A DNA stretch of 64,000 bases from CAVORD01 sp963698535 (lineage in GTDB: Bacteria; Bacteroidota; Bacteroidia; Bacteroidales; VadinHA17): contig CAVORD010000001.1 in assembly GCA_963698535.1 (NCBI GenBank), positions 372,001 through 436,000 of the forward strand, read 5' to 3'. How positions within the stretch are numbered: position 1 is the stretch's first letter; each line of letters opens with the position of its first letter. The notes beneath the pieces are model-generated. The model worked only from the letters and a program-made list of their open reading frames with translations, was not told the origin of the DNA and searched no databases. This document shows, one piece after another, positions 1 to 11,134 of this stretch. Both the position numbers and the translations under genes were made by a program.

Positions 1-384
1 TTGAATTGCATTGTGAACGTCTTCGGCAAGGAGATCATATGAGAGTTGCGCCTCAGGGGTACCTGTCGATTCGCCAAACCCCCTGTCATCATATCTGTAA
101 ACGGCAATACCTTTGTTACCGAGATAATCGGCAATGGACTTACCCATCTTATAACCAACCTTTCCAAAGGTCCAGTCTCTTTCCTGTGGACCCGTTCCGC
201 TGATCATTATTACAAAAGGTTTCTTACCCTCGTATTCAGGAATTGTTAGTGTACCCGATATTGTGGCATCTCCTGAGGTGAATGTGAACGGCTCAGATCT
301 GAATCTTTGTACAGTCTCCTGTGCGTGAAGGCTAATAATAGCAAGACCTGCAAGGCTTATCAGACTAATTGCTAATTTTTTCAT
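1..384 (-). CDS. Secreted alpha/beta hydrolase, N-terminal part
   Basis: The reading frame starts at the ATG at 384 and stays open to the window edge, giving 128 codons. The first 21 residues (MKKLAISLISL... ending HAQ) form a signal peptide, so the protein is exported. After it come a beta-strand-rich stretch, the oxyanion-type motif ISGTGPQERDW, and YRYDDRGFGESTG, which is typical of secreted alpha/beta hydrolases of Bacteroidota (esterase or dienelactone hydrolase type). The nucleophile elbow would lie beyond the edge, so the catalytic serine cannot be checked and the substrate is unknown. A Bacteroidetes-type -7 element lies just upstream. Confidence 0.85.
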   Translation of the reverse strand, partial: MKKLAISLISLAGLAIISLHAQETVQRFRSEPFTFTSGDATISGTLTIPEYEGKKPFVIMISGTGPQERDWTFGKVGYKMGKSIADYLGNKGIAVYRYDDRGFGESTGTPEAQLSYDLLAEDVHNAIQ

Positions 385-411
385 AATTGTAATCTTTAAT
401 GGTTTATGGAT

Positions 412-419
412 CAAATATA
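412..419 (-). promoter_or_regulatory. Putative -7 promoter element for the alpha/beta hydrolase
   Basis: Read on the minus strand this is TATATTTG, a perfect match to the Bacteroidetes -7 consensus TAnnTTTG, 28 bp before the start codon. The best TTTG-like -33 box (at 445-448) is about 25 bp away, longer than the usual spacing, so the -33 part is weak. Confidence 0.4.
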
Positions 420-619
420 AATGGTTGTTAAACTCATTTCTAAGCAAATAGACAATCACCTGGTATTAATATCTGAATGCTATTATTGTAATTACAAAAG
501 CAACTTATCATCGGAATTGGCATTTGGTCATTTAAAAATCCTGTTTGACATAATTTGGATAACAGATATTGTTTAGTTGGTTAATTTGGTACTATTTTGA
601 AATAAATGGTATTCTAAAA

Positions 620-1657
620 ATGATGAGAATGAAAAGAATTATCGAACCACTAGTGCATTTCCTAATATGGATGTCTGGGTTCATTTTGGTACTCATGTTT
701 GTAAAAACACTCGGACCATTTAAGAAGGTTGATAATACCCTTTTATTGCCGGTAATTAACGGGACAGTGATCAATCTGATCCTGTTCTATACGGTTTCAC
801 TTTATTTTATACCAAGATATAGCAGGCTTAAGCGAACATGGGTCTTTTTATTATCCACAATTATGTTCTTTTTGGCTCTTGGTCTGCTTGAAACATATCT
901 TGATAACAAATTCTTTATTTACTATTATTCAGATACAAAAGAGCCATTCTCATCTCAATTTGCAGTCAATAGTGTCCTTAACTTTCTTATACTGACATCA
1001 TCTCTGGGGTATGGATTCGTAAAGGTCTGGTTTAGGAATGAGCAAACGAAGAAATTGCTGGAACAGGATAAACTCAGGGCCGAACTCAATTTTCTTAAAG
1101 CTCAGTTAAATCCTCATTTTCTCTTTAATGTATTGAATATTGCTTTTTCTAGTGCGAGTTGTAATGGAGATGATAAAACAGCAAATATTATTGGAAAGAT
1201 ATCGGGTCTGATGCGATATATGATCTACGATAGTAATGTTGAAAGAGTCGATCTCGCAACGGAGGTAGAGTATCTTCAAAATTATATACTGCTGCAAAAA
1301 ATGCGTTTCTCTGAAGATATGCCGGTGGAGGTTGAGTTTAAGGTATCAGGTGATCATTCAGGAGTTACTATTGCCCCTCTGATCTTAATTACTTTCATTG
1401 AGAACGCCTTTAAATTTGGAGTGAAGCTCGGTAGTAAATCAAAAATTGAGATATCTATATCTGTCGAAGATGATCTCTTCATCTTTAAGGTGCGTAATCC
1501 GGTATTTAATACCAACGATGGTGAGAGGGCAAAAAACTCAGGCATCGGTCTGGTAAACACACGGGAGAGATTATCATTGCTTTACCCTGCCAGTCATACA
1601 CTAAATATAATTAACGAAGGAGATTATTTTATTATAACTTTAGTTTTGGCAATATAA
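620..1657 (+). CDS. LytS/YehU-type sensor histidine kinase
   Basis: Membrane sensor kinase of the His_kinase (PF06580) family, about 345 residues from the tandem ATG codons at 620 and 623. A TTG at 569 would add 17 residues, and I prefer 620. Four hydrophobic segments fill roughly residues 13-140, with no large periplasmic sensor domain. The phosphoacceptor motif LKAQLNPHFLFNVLN places the histidine near residue 166. An ATPase domain follows with an N box (FIENAFKFG) and a G box (GIGLVNTRERL). The gene ends 8 bp before the LytTR response regulator, its almost certain partner. The signal sensed is not visible from the sequence. Confidence 0.93.
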   Translation: MMRMKRIIEPLVHFLIWMSGFILVLMFVKTLGPFKKVDNTLLLPVINGTVINLILFYTVSLYFIPRYSRLKRTWVFLLSTIMFFLALGLLETYLDNKFFIYYYSDTKEPFSSQFAVNSVLNFLILTSSLGYGFVKVWFRNEQTKKLLEQDKLRAELNFLKAQLNPHFLFNVLNIAFSSASCNGDDKTANIIGKISGLMRYMIYDSNVERVDLATEVEYLQNYILLQKMRFSEDMPVEVEFKVSGDHSGVTIAPLILITFIENAFKFGVKLGSKSKIEISISVEDDLFIFKVRNPVFNTNDGERAKNSGIGLVNTRERLSLLYPASHTLNIINEGDYFIITLVLAI

Positions 1658-1665
1658 TTACGGAG

Positions 1666-2382
1666 ATGATAAAATGTATTGTAATTGATGATGAGCCTTT
1701 TGCTCTTAAATTAATAGAGGGTTATATAAAAAAAACACCCTTTCTGGAGTTCGGTGGTAGTTTTTCTAACCCATTGAAGGCACTTGAATTTATTAATGCG
1801 GGAACAGTTGATATCATATTTCTTGACATTAATATGCCGGAACTATCAGGCATACAGTTTCTTAAGACGCTGGCTAATCCTCCGGGGGTGATTTTTACAA
1901 CCGCATATCCTGAATATGGAGTTGAAAGTTACAACTACAATTCTATAGATTATCTTCTAAAACCTATTGAATATGATAGATTTCTAAAAGCCTGCAATAA
2001 GGCATCGGAAATTTTGGAAAGGAAAATATCAGTGCCCAGGGAGCCGGTTGATTCTAATTCTTTAGATTATATACTGGTGAAAAGCGGATTGAAATACTTC
2101 AGGATCAGATTAGATGAGATCTTTTTTATTGAGGGTGCCGGTAATTATATGACATTCCATACAAAAGAAAAGAAAATCATGTCACTTCTTACTGTCAATG
2201 AAGTACTTGAAATGCTTCCTTCATCACTGTTTGTCAGAATTCACAAATCTTATATAATCTCCTTCGATAAAATAGATTCAATTGAAAGCAATGATGTCAT
2301 AATCAAAGGCAGGGAGATTCCAATAGGTGCAACTTATAAACAGCTATTCTTTAATCTCATTTCGACTAAAAACCGGCAATAA
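1666..2382 (+). CDS. LytTR-family response regulator
   Basis: 238-residue DNA-binding response regulator. Residues 1-120 form a receiver domain with the acidic pair D8-D9, the phosphoacceptor D54 in IIFLDINMPELSG, T79, and K99 in YLLKP. Residues about 135-235 form a LytTR DNA-binding domain (FFIEGAGNYMTFH and the conserved FVRIHKSYIISFDKID). It lies 8 bp after the LytS-type kinase and is presumably phosphorylated by it. LytTR regulators bind paired direct repeats, but the sequence does not show which promoter is the target. A nested stem-loop overlaps the stop codon and probably ends the operon. Confidence 0.94.
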   Translation: MIKCIVIDDEPFALKLIEGYIKKTPFLEFGGSFSNPLKALEFINAGTVDIIFLDINMPELSGIQFLKTLANPPGVIFTTAYPEYGVESYNYNSIDYLLKPIEYDRFLKACNKASEILERKISVPREPVDSNSLDYILVKSGLKYFRIRLDEIFFIEGAGNYMTFHTKEKKIMSLLTVNEVLEMLPSSLFVRIHKSYIISFDKIDSIESNDVIIKGREIPIGATYKQLFFNLISTKNRQ

Positions 2383-2419
2383 CCTTAAACATCTTCTGTT
2401 TAAGGTCTCCTCGGTTTTT
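2368..2419 (+). terminator. Nested stem-loop terminator after the LytTR regulator
   Basis: An outer stem pairs AAAAACCG (2368-2375) with CGGTTTTT (2412-2419). An inner stem pairs CCTTAAAC (2383-2390) with GTTTAAGG (2398-2405). The outer arm ends in a T run, as expected for intrinsic termination. The left arm lies inside the last codons of the regulator gene. Confidence 0.5.
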
Positions 2420-2427
2420 GTAAACAA

Positions 2428-2487
2428 CATAATTAACTACATAATTAATTACATAGTTAACTACTGAGTTAAATATATAGTTATTAA
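2428..2487. repeat. AT-rich 12-bp tandem repeat, five imperfect units
   Basis: Five successive 12-mers derived from CATAATTAACTA fill the gap between two convergent genes. A second array of the same unit family lies at 37918-37970, also intergenic. The sequence codes for nothing and its role is unknown. Confidence 0.7.
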
Positions 2488-2497
2488 CAGGCAGAAT

Positions 2498-3079
2498 TTA
2501 TTCAGGTGATGGATTTCCGGCAAGGCCAATAGTGTCTGCCACCTCACGCATACCCATAATACAGTCGTTTATCAGTTCTTCAATCGTTACTCCAAGCATC
2601 CCGGCCCCTTTCTCTATTACCGACCTGTCAACACCTGCTGCGAATCGTTTGTCGTTCCATTTTTTCCTTACACTCTTTGTCTCCATGTCGAGTACGCTTC
2701 TGGTGGGGCGGACAAGAGCACTGGTGGTTACCAATCCGGTTAATTCATCCATGGCATAAAGAGTCTTCTCGAGAAGGCTCTCCGGTTTTATGTCGGTACA
2801 CAATTCCCAGGCATGAGCCATAACCGCTCTTATGTACTCCTCCGGCCATCTGTTTTCCCTTAGTATCTTCTCGGTCATCTTGCAGTGCTGATCAGGGTAT
2901 TTCTCATAATCCAGATCATGAATTAATCCTATTATGCCCCACATCTCTTCATCATTGCCGCTCTTACGCGCCATGTATCGCATAACCCCTTCAACAGAGA
3001 GAGCATGTTTCAAAAGGCTTTCGGTCTGATTATACTTTAAAAAGAGTTCGAGGGTATCTTTTCTGTCAGGTATGTACAT
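2498..3079 (-). CDS. HD-domain phosphohydrolase
   Basis: 193-residue soluble protein with the metal-binding HD pattern: H25, the H54-D55 pair in GLIHDLDYEKYPDQH, H89 and D111. This layout belongs to small HDIG-type hydrolases, which usually act on nucleotides or phosphate esters. The substrate cannot be told from the sequence. The C-terminal half is helical and carries no second domain. The gene stands alone, converging on the LytTR regulator and lying 91 bp downstream of the C25 peptidase gene. A short A/T hairpin (CTTTTTTCTA paired with TAGAAAAAAG) sits just before its start. Confidence 0.8.
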   Translation of the reverse strand: MYIPDRKDTLELFLKYNQTESLLKHALSVEGVMRYMARKSGNDEEMWGIIGLIHDLDYEKYPDQHCKMTEKILRENRWPEEYIRAVMAHAWELCTDIKPESLLEKTLYAMDELTGLVTTSALVRPTRSVLDMETKSVRKKWNDKRFAAGVDRSVIEKGAGMLGVTIEELINDCIMGMREVADTIGLAGNPSPE

Positions 3080-3170
3080 AACTTGCTTTTTTCTAAAAAT
3101 AGAAAAAAGTGTTCTAATGTTAACCTGATTATGTGATGTTGCTGGAAATAAAAATGAAATTATTAACGTG

Positions 3171-6100
3171 CTATCTGCCGGTATTGATAATCTTCAGGAC
3201 CATGTTTGATCCTACACCAGTGCTCCTCAGCAGATAGGTTCCCGGCCTCAGTTCATGAAGTGATAGCGGTATAATGTTCTCTCCCGCAATGAGTGACGAT
3301 TCTTTGCGATAGATCTCCCTTCCGGCAAGGTCGCTGATTATTATAGTCGTTTCAATGGGCCGATTAACAGTTATCACAACCTCAAGATGGCCGGCAAAGG
3401 GGTTTGGCCGGGCAGACAACTTCTGAATAAACAGTGGAATCTCTGATATTGCAGTGTTTACGATAGTGAGTGATGCAGTATCATTCAACTGGTAGCTGTC
3501 GCCGTTCAGAGCGGTACAAACAACTATAGTGTAGGTGCCTGTGGAAGTAAGGTTTACACCTGGATGTGAATTCTATTTCAGCGGTATCGCCAGGGAGAAT
3601 GGTCCGGCTGAAGTTTTCAGACCATGGTGCATTTCCGTTGATCGAGAATTCGGCGCCAAATGAACTTATAGTATCTCTTCCCATATTTGCGATCAGCGCT
3701 CTTATCTTTTCATCCGGTCCGTAAACATGGTTTGTGTCCGGGTGTGTTATACCAACCGCCTGTAGGTCTTTTTCTATAAAGGAGTAGGAGGGAAACTTAA
3801 TGAAATCGATCCAGGCAGCATCCTGGCCAACAGAAAGGGATTTGTCCTTACTGTATATCCATTCCAGCCTGTTTATACCGGCAACCAGTCCGATCTTCTT
3901 TTTAAACCAATCTATCTCCCCAGACTCTCTGAATATCTCTGAGCCGTTGTTTTTAAAAATGAGAAAATCGAATTTCGATTCTGACGAAACCTTTGCCATA
4001 AACGACATACTGTCGGCAACCGGGGTATTGAGAACCATCGAGAGTTTTGATTCCTGGAGATCAGTAATTGCTGCTGACCGGGCCGAGTATGCGCCGTCGA
4101 AGGCTACCGTACCAGTTATTATCCATGGGTAGGAGTGGGTATTGTTCCATGGGAAGACCGTGAACTTCATATGCTCAAAACTCTCCGTGGTCATTCCTGT
4201 TGAAAGGGTAAATAGCCTGTTAATTAAAGAGGGAGGAGAATTTAGAGTAGCATCGATATTGAAAACGGTACCCGGTTTAACTTCAGAGCCAATAGTCGCA
4301 ACCGCATCAACTGTTGTAATACCATTATTGTTTATGACTCCTGTATTTATGTTCACCTCTTCAAAAGTTAATCCTGTTGGGGTTGATCCCACCGACAGAA
4401 CTCCGGAGGTGGATGATGATCCCTTGTTCTCTATCATAAATTTCACCACTATCTTTTCACCTGCGTCAGCAAGCTGATTATTGTTACCCCATACAGAATC
4501 GTCTATGATCATGCCAGTTAATGAGAGATCGGAAGCATGAAGAGTGAAGCTCATTCCAAAGCTTACTGTATCCTGGAGGGAGTAGACAGTAAATCTGATC
4601 CCTGCCCGGTGAAGGTCGGGGACTAGTGGCGAGCAGCTGATACTGAACGGTGAGGTAAGCGGTAGTCTCTGACCGCCGGCCAGCGATCCTGCCGGTATCG
4701 AATCATTCAGGATGGTTAAGAAGGGAGAGGTGGTCTCCATCTTTACGAAAACACCTGTTGCAGGATCGCTCCCCAGGTTCCTGAGGGTGAGGTAAATATC
4801 TGCCGACTCCCCGAAATCGATTACTCCGTCTCCATTGCCTGACGCATCATCCACTGCAATTGTATCGATCACAAGATAGGGGTCGGAGGAGGTTGAAAAA
4901 TATAGTGTTTTCTGCATTGTACGCAGGTTCTGTCCTGTAATTACCAGCAGTGCTGAGTCGGGTTTTATGAGAGGTAACTGAAGCGAGATGAATCCATTAG
5001 GATCAGCATGTCCTGCATCCCACAGATTGTTGAAATCGGAGATCGCAGCAAAGGCAAAAGGTGGCAACTCCAGATCCAGTTTGGTAATCCCCTGCGGTTG
5101 AATTTCGTTAGTTACGGTGCCCACAGCCACAGGGTTTCCTATAACCGGGATAATACTGGGGTCGCCCAGAAGGATATATGTCTCCCAGTAATATTTCTTT
5201 CTGGGACTGGTACTTGCACTGACAGCCATATTCCCTGCGAAGTTTATCTGCCCCATGGTAATGTACCAGTCGGAGGGTGATTCTCCCATCTTGTGAAACA
5301 GCCTGTCGTAAATGCCCAGCCCTGTTTCGTTATAAAGGGGTTCTTCCACAGGAGTCCCGACGCCGACCGACCAGTAATAATCTTCCAGCCAGTATGAGTC
5401 ATTGGTGCACCCGATGAAGCCAATAGCCCCGGCCTGATTATGGGTCACAAGTTCTACCCCGAAGTTGGGAGAAACATTGATCTGAGCGGTCCGGCAGGCA
5501 TTGGTAATAATAAATGGTGGTTTGTTATTGTTTGTCATTGCAATAACATCCGACACCTTAAAGACCGGATCAAGCCATCCGCCTGGATCACCATGCCCCG
5601 TATAGTTTATAAATGAGACCCCTGAATTTATGAGGGTTTTAATAGAATCATCACTGGAATAGGATTGGGGGTAAAGAAATTTGTGGTTTAGAATTGAGGC
5701 ACTCTGATTAAGATAATTGGAGGCAGCATAGTTTACCTGACCATTCATATATGTTGCATAACCACCGTCATTACCCGCGGTAGTAATAGTTTTTTTAAGA
5801 AAGGAAGTGTCTGTACCGAAATCATTCTTCTCATATCTTATCAGTCGTGACAGAAGAGTTTTCAGCCTGGTAGTGTCGGCCACAGGCAATCTTCCGTAGT
5901 ACATATCCGGTATATAATCGGCACCTCCATCCATCTCCGCATAGTAGAGGTCGGAGATATTTAATGTTCCGCCGGAGCGTGGTATAATGCCAAGATCACC
6001 AATTATCAGTAGGTAGGAAGGAGCAGAGCCTGAGGTACTAAGGTTGTTGTATTCTGTCCTGATCGATTCTTTCATCGTTTCGAAGGTGGTGCCGGCATAA

Positions 6101-6939
6101 TTGGCTCCTTTATAAAGAACAGTGGTCTCGATACCTTTTCTTCTCTTCCACTTTAGAAATTCTGTAAGGAAAGGCCGGAAGATAGTATCGGTAAGAATGA
6201 TCATATGCTGCGGGCCCTGTGAGAACCCGGGTATGACATCGTTAAGGTTGTAACCGTCATCGAGGGCCCCCGCTTCAGGCATGGATGTTGATTTTAGTAT
6301 TTCAGGATCACCTCCCTTGCCTGTGAGAAGAATGGTGGCCTTCGTAATTACTTCGATCTTACCGGCCACAGGGTTGTATCTTACAGGTGAGATACGGATG
6401 TTATACAAATATTCTCCCTTAAGCCTGCCAATGAACTCTACAATAACAGTATCGATCGCTATCCAGCCATTCTTTCTGTATTCCAGGGAATTGATAACCA
6501 GTCCGCTCTGTGGCTCCTGGTTTTTTGTCCTGCCCGGTTGAGCAGGGTAGATAAGGTCATTGATACCGCTCTCTGCCAGAGCGATCACCGTAACATCAAC
6601 ATCTGATATATTAATTGAAAAATCCTGTTCTGACTGAAAGCTTACTATAGTTGTAAAGAGAGGCAACTCCGGCATTCCTGTTTCCTGCGATGGGAAATGT
6701 CCAGGTACCTTAAGTCTGATAAAATCGGATGACGGGGTTTTTACTCTCTCCCAGTTAAGTTCAGGGATCTTATAACTGATCAATGTTGCTGAGCCTCTTT
6801 TTGATATCTCGCTCTTATTAAGCTGAGTTGGGGCAATAAAAGTTCCACTTTCCTGGGCTGAAACTGTTACAAGTGATGATAGAAGTAGAACAGATAAGCC
6901 GGAAAACCATAGCAAACCTCTGTTTGTGTTGCTTTTCAC
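3171..6939 (-). CDS. Gingipain-like C25 cysteine peptidase with T9SS sorting domain (one frame break)
   Basis: Large secreted protease of about 1255 residues once the single frame break is bridged. Domains in order: a signal peptide (residues 1-29, ending TVSAQ); a propeptide-like region; a Peptidase_C25 catalytic domain at about 240-620 with catalytic H449 in NYTGHGDPGG and C482 in ITNACRTAQ; several beta-sandwich repeats including CARDB-like segments; and a type IX secretion C-terminal domain (PNPFAGHLEV ... GTYLLRS). The frame breaks near 3560, where AGTG appears to be read as AGGTG. The corrected reading runs EFTSSVNLTSTGTYT into the separate C-terminal frame. Exported by T9SS, it should degrade proteins or mature surface proteins outside the cell. 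Confidence 0.93.
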
Positions 6940-7013
6940 CTTTGAAATACCCTTACTTAACCTATGCCGAATATAATAAAAAAGAGGTAGAGATGCAGGA
7001 ATGAAACATTATA

Positions 7014-7044
7014 TTTGTCATTATAACAGCCTTTTGTATCTTTA
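7014..7044 (+). promoter_or_regulatory. Putative Bacteroidetes promoter of the propeller/SpoIIE sensor gene
   Basis: A TTTG box at 7014-7017 is followed after exactly 19 bp by TATCTTTA at 7037-7044, a seven-of-eight match to TAnnTTTG. Transcription would start near 7050, which rules out the in-frame ATG at 7052 and favours the ATG at 7094. Confidence 0.55.
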
Positions 7045-7093
7045 ATATTCGATGCCATCGGAACAGAAGTCTAAAACTATAACAGATTTGGCG

Positions 7094-10000
7094 ATGAAAA
7101 GATTACTGACCTCTCTTGTTATTCTTATCAATATTTGCTCTCTCAACGGACAGATCAATAAAACGGGAATTCCTGTAATAAGAAATTATGGTACGGAGGA
7201 GATACTTGGATCTGAGTTGAATTATTGCATTACCTCCGATCTTAACGGAGTGATGTATTTCGGAACTAATGACAAGGGCGTAATGCGCTACGATGGTTCT
7301 CACTGGACAAGCATAGATGTTAAAGAGAATAACAGGATATATAGCCTTGACTGTGATGCCAATGGTATCATTTATGTGGGATGTGGCTATGAGTTTGGAT
7401 ATCTGGCCCCTTCAAGGACGGGAAAGATGGGATATGTATCACTCTCTGACCGGCTTCCCGACAGCCTGGATATAGGAGTTATCTATTCAATGGATGAATT
7501 CAAGGGTAAGATGTATATGACCAATCTTACCCATCTGTTTTGTTTTGACCCTGTCTCAGATTCGCTCTCATGGATCAACCTTGAAGCAGAATACTCTATT
7601 ACCAAAGTTATCACTATAGCAGCTCTGAACGACAGGCTGGTGATGGCTGACAACAGAAAGGGACTGTTCCAGTTTGATGGTGAGAAGGTTACAAAACTAC
7701 CGGGAGGTGAGTTTTTTGAAATGACCCTTAGCCTGGTTATACTCCCTCACAGTGACGATCAGCTTATTGTTGGAACATTCAACAACCGGGGAGCCTTCCT
7801 CTTTAACTACAAAACCGGTGTTGTTGATACCTCCTTTTTTGAGCCTGAGGTTGCTGCCATGCTGAAAATGGACCCAATTTATAAAGGTACAAATCTATCA
7901 GACGGAATGTTTGCTTTGGGGACAACTGGTGGCGAAGGGATATTAATTTTTGACAGTTCCGGACATCTGGTAAACAAACTCGATGCCACCACCTCAAACC
8001 TTGGAGATGTTACAATTTGGTCACTCTATTATAATGAAAAATTCCAGTCAGAACTATGGGCGGGTACTCTTGGCTTTATATCGAAGATCTATCTTGATCT
8101 GCCCTATACACTATTCGACTCCAGAGCAGGTGTTGAGACAGGAATTAACAGGATAACGGAGTTTAATAACAGAAAATATCTTTCAACCGACTGGGGTGTT
8201 CTGGTAAGTGAAAATGATCCTTCCGGAAGGGTTGTTTTCAAGCCTGTCAAGGGGATCGATTATCAGGTTTTCCCCCTTAGGGTTTTTAAAACAGGGAAAA
8301 GAAATATGCTTCTGGCAGGTTCTAACCTTGGCCTTTTTGTAATTGATGAAAATAATCGTGCCAGTCAGATAGAAAACTTCAAGGAGAAAGACCGATCGAA
8401 GGAATGACAGAAAGAAGTCGTACGATATCAAGACTATAAGAATTTCGGAGTACCATAAGAACAGAGTAATACTGGGTACAACCGGAACCGGAGTGATATT
8501 TGTTGAATACAGCGATGACGGAGTTTGGTATTATGGAGGTAACGTTGCCTCCATAACAGGAGATGTTACCGGGGTTGTAGAGGAGAGTTCCTCTTCAGTC
8601 TGGGGGGTGACGACTGACCCGGTATCACTATTTAATATTAAAATTGATGGAACAGATACTGTTGTATATCAGGTAGATGCGTCAAAAGGAATAAATCCGG
8701 AAACAGTTACCAGTATAGATAAGATCGATGGAGAGGTTGCGGTCTTTACAAAAGACGGAATATTCAGGTATATCCCTGCTGACGGTAATTTTGTGCCGTT
8801 TGATCAGGTATTGAACGGGTATTCAGAGAAGAAAACATCCTACAGGGTATATGAGGATCCGGAGAGTGATCTGTGGTATATAGGGAATGACGGTAAGAAT
8901 TTCCTGGCTCTTTTTCAGACAAGCCGCGATGGAGTCGTATTCCACAGGTCAGTATTCAGTGTTTTGCCAAAAGCACCAATTCAGGATATAGCATTCATCG
9001 ACGGAAAGTTATGGCTGGCAATATCCAAGAGTGTTTATGTAATAGATAAGGATAAACTTAACAGTTATAAGGTCCCGTTCAGCGCTCTTCATGTTAAAAT
9101 ATCCGTAGGGCAGGATTCTATTCTTATGGAGGATTCTTTCCCGATCAATGCAGAAGGAGGTATTCAAATAGCTTCACCAATACAGGATAAGGAAAATATC
9201 CCCCTCCTGGGTTATAGCTATAATGATATTTCATTTTACTGGACAACATCATATTATATTGACGAAGGTGATACAGAATACAGTTTTATGCTTGAGGGTT
9301 TTGATAACAGGTGGTCCAGATGGGATAAGGTTAACTATAAGGATTTTACCAACCTTAGTTCAGGCCATTATGTATTCAGACTAAAGTCAAGAACAATAAC
9401 AGGTCTGGAGAGCGCTGAGATAACATATGAATTTGTTATCAAGAGGCCATGGTATGCTACTTTTTTTGCATTCTTTATTTATACAATCCTTACAACACTT
9501 CTGGTTATTGCGATCATTAAGGCATATACCAGACGACTGAAGAATGAGAACATAAGACTGGAGGGAATAGTTGCTGAAAGAACTGCAGAGGTGGTGAAGC
9601 AGAAGGATGAGCTTGAGTCAAGTATTCATTATGCTTCAAGAATACAAAGAGCTATACTGCCATCGGAAAAAGTTCTTGAGGAGAACCTCGAAAACTATTT
9701 TATTCTTTTTAAACCGAGAGACATTGTCAGCGGCGATTTCTTCTGGATGACAAAGAAGGATGAGCGACTCTATATTGTGGCAGCGGATTGTACAGGTCAT
9801 GGTGTCCCCGGTGCTTTTATGAGCCTGCTGGGAATATCTTTCCTTGATGAGATCATTGTAAACCAGCCCGATCCCGTTAGGGCCGATTATATCCTTAATG
9901 AGCTTAGGATGCATGTTACTGAGTCACTGAAGCAGGTTGGCGATGATGATGAAGCCAAGGATGGAATGGATATTGCAATTCTGGTGCTTGACTTTAAGAA

Positions 10001-10439
10001 GGAGATAATTGAGTTTTCAGGTGCTTACAATCCATGTTTTAAGATAAGGAGTCTGACAGATGAGGAGCTGGCCCAGCGCCAGGCAGGAAAGCTAATTCTT
10101 CCTGAGGGATCGATGATAAATGATAAATACCGACTCGATACTGTTAACTCCGATAAGATGCCAATTGGAATTTCGTCAAGGATGAAAGTGCCATTCTCTC
10201 TCAATGAGTGGGAATTTCAGAAAGGGTAGTCATACTATCTCTTCTCCGATGGCTATGTAGATCAGTTTGGAGGTGACGACGGTCGTAAATTCATGAAGAA
10301 GAATTTCAAGAAGTTCCTTCTTGAGATACAGGATCTTTCTATGGAAGAACAAAAGGTCGCTCTGGATGAGAAACTGATGGACTGGATGGGTGCTTCGCCG
10401 CAGATTGATGATATACTTATTGTTGGATTGCGTCCCTGA
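7094..10439 (+). CDS. Beta-propeller/Y_Y_Y sensor with SpoIIE-type PP2C phosphatase (two frame breaks)
   Basis: Membrane signalling protein of about 1114 residues. Order: signal peptide (MKRLLTSLVIL... ending NGQ); a periplasmic two-component-type propeller of about 700 residues with repeats such as GVMYFGTNDKGVMRYDG; a Y_Y_Y domain (YSFMLEGFDNRWSRWDKV); one membrane helix near 9455-9520; a short coiled coil; and a cytoplasmic SpoIIE/PP2C phosphatase (SGDFFWMTKKDE, ADCTGHGVPGAFMSLLG, KDGMDIAILVLD). An extra base near 8400 (AAGAAT read as AAGGAAT) splits the frame. A TAG at 10227-10229 lies where the family normally has KGDSxYLFSDGY, and the frame after it stays open to 10439. It probably senses an external ligand and controls an anti-sigma-factor antagonist by dephosphorylation. 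Confidence 0.88.
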
Positions 10440-10458
10440 TGAACCTTTAAAGCAGATG

Positions 10459-11112
10459 TTAGCCAGAGCTGTCTGAATTACCTGCCTCTTTCATGGAGAA
10501 TACCAGACCATTTTCCCCTGGCACAACCTTTAAAATGTCAAGAAGGATCAGATCTGCAATTATCCTTTCGGCAAGATCTCTCTTTATACCTGTTAGTTTT
10601 CTGAAGGCTGTAAGTGTAGTATCTCCATTTTGTCGAAGATAGGAGAGGAGAAGCTCCTCCGCTCTTCCAATTGTAATTCTTACAGGAAGATTGCGGTCCT
10701 GTTTATACCAGACTTTTAGAAGAACATGGTTTGCAAATATTGTTTCGTCGTTCAGCCTGAAATAAGCATACCATTTGCCCGATTCATCCTTAGCTTTATA
10801 AGGACGTTTTGATCCTTTTGGAACTACCACCTCCAGTACCGATTTGCCGTCGATGGTATGCTGAATCACTGAGACATCAATTTCAGGCTTGCAGAACAGT
10901 CTGGAAGCAGTCTCAATCATATAAAACTCCTCTTCTGATCTCACCCCGGCGATCGAGCCGTTGTCTTTAACACCTATCAGAAGAGTACCTCCCCCGCTGT
11001 TAGCGAACGAAGAAATTGTTCTTGCGATTTTTCTGGAGTCTGAAATGCAGAACTTAAAGTCGAGGTACTGACCTTCTCCCTGCCTTATAAGATCTTTGAT
11101 CCTGTTTCCCAT
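10459..11112 (-). CDS. AlbA_2 (Schlafen-like) DNA-binding domain protein
   Basis: 217-residue cytoplasmic protein. Residues about 5-115 match the AlbA_2 (formerly AAA_4/divergent) domain: EGQYLDFKF near the start, then SSFANSGGGTLLIGVKDNGSIAGV. The C-terminal 60 residues look like a winged helix (LTAFRKLTGIKRDLAERIIADLI). Such proteins are usually called ATP-dependent or transcriptional regulators, but few have a tested function. The gene converges on the SpoIIE sensor gene and has its own promoter-like sequence. No partner gene suggests a target. Confidence 0.8.
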   Translation of the reverse strand: MGNRIKDLIRQGEGQYLDFKFCISDSRKIARTISSFANSGGGTLLIGVKDNGSIAGVRSEEEFYMIETASRLFCKPEIDVSVIQHTIDGKSVLEVVVPKGSKRPYKAKDESGKWYAYFRLNDETIFANHVLLKVWYKQDRNLPVRITIGRAEELLLSYLRQNGDTTLTAFRKLTGIKRDLAERIIADLILLDILKVVPGENGLVFSMKEAGNSDSSG

Positions 11113-11134
11113 TGGGGTAATAATGAAAAGGATT

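Noticed and set aside
10227..10229. TAG read as an amino acid (recoding)
   Set aside because: TAG ends other genes here (for example at 36837 and 13308), so it is an ordinary stop; a base error is more likely.
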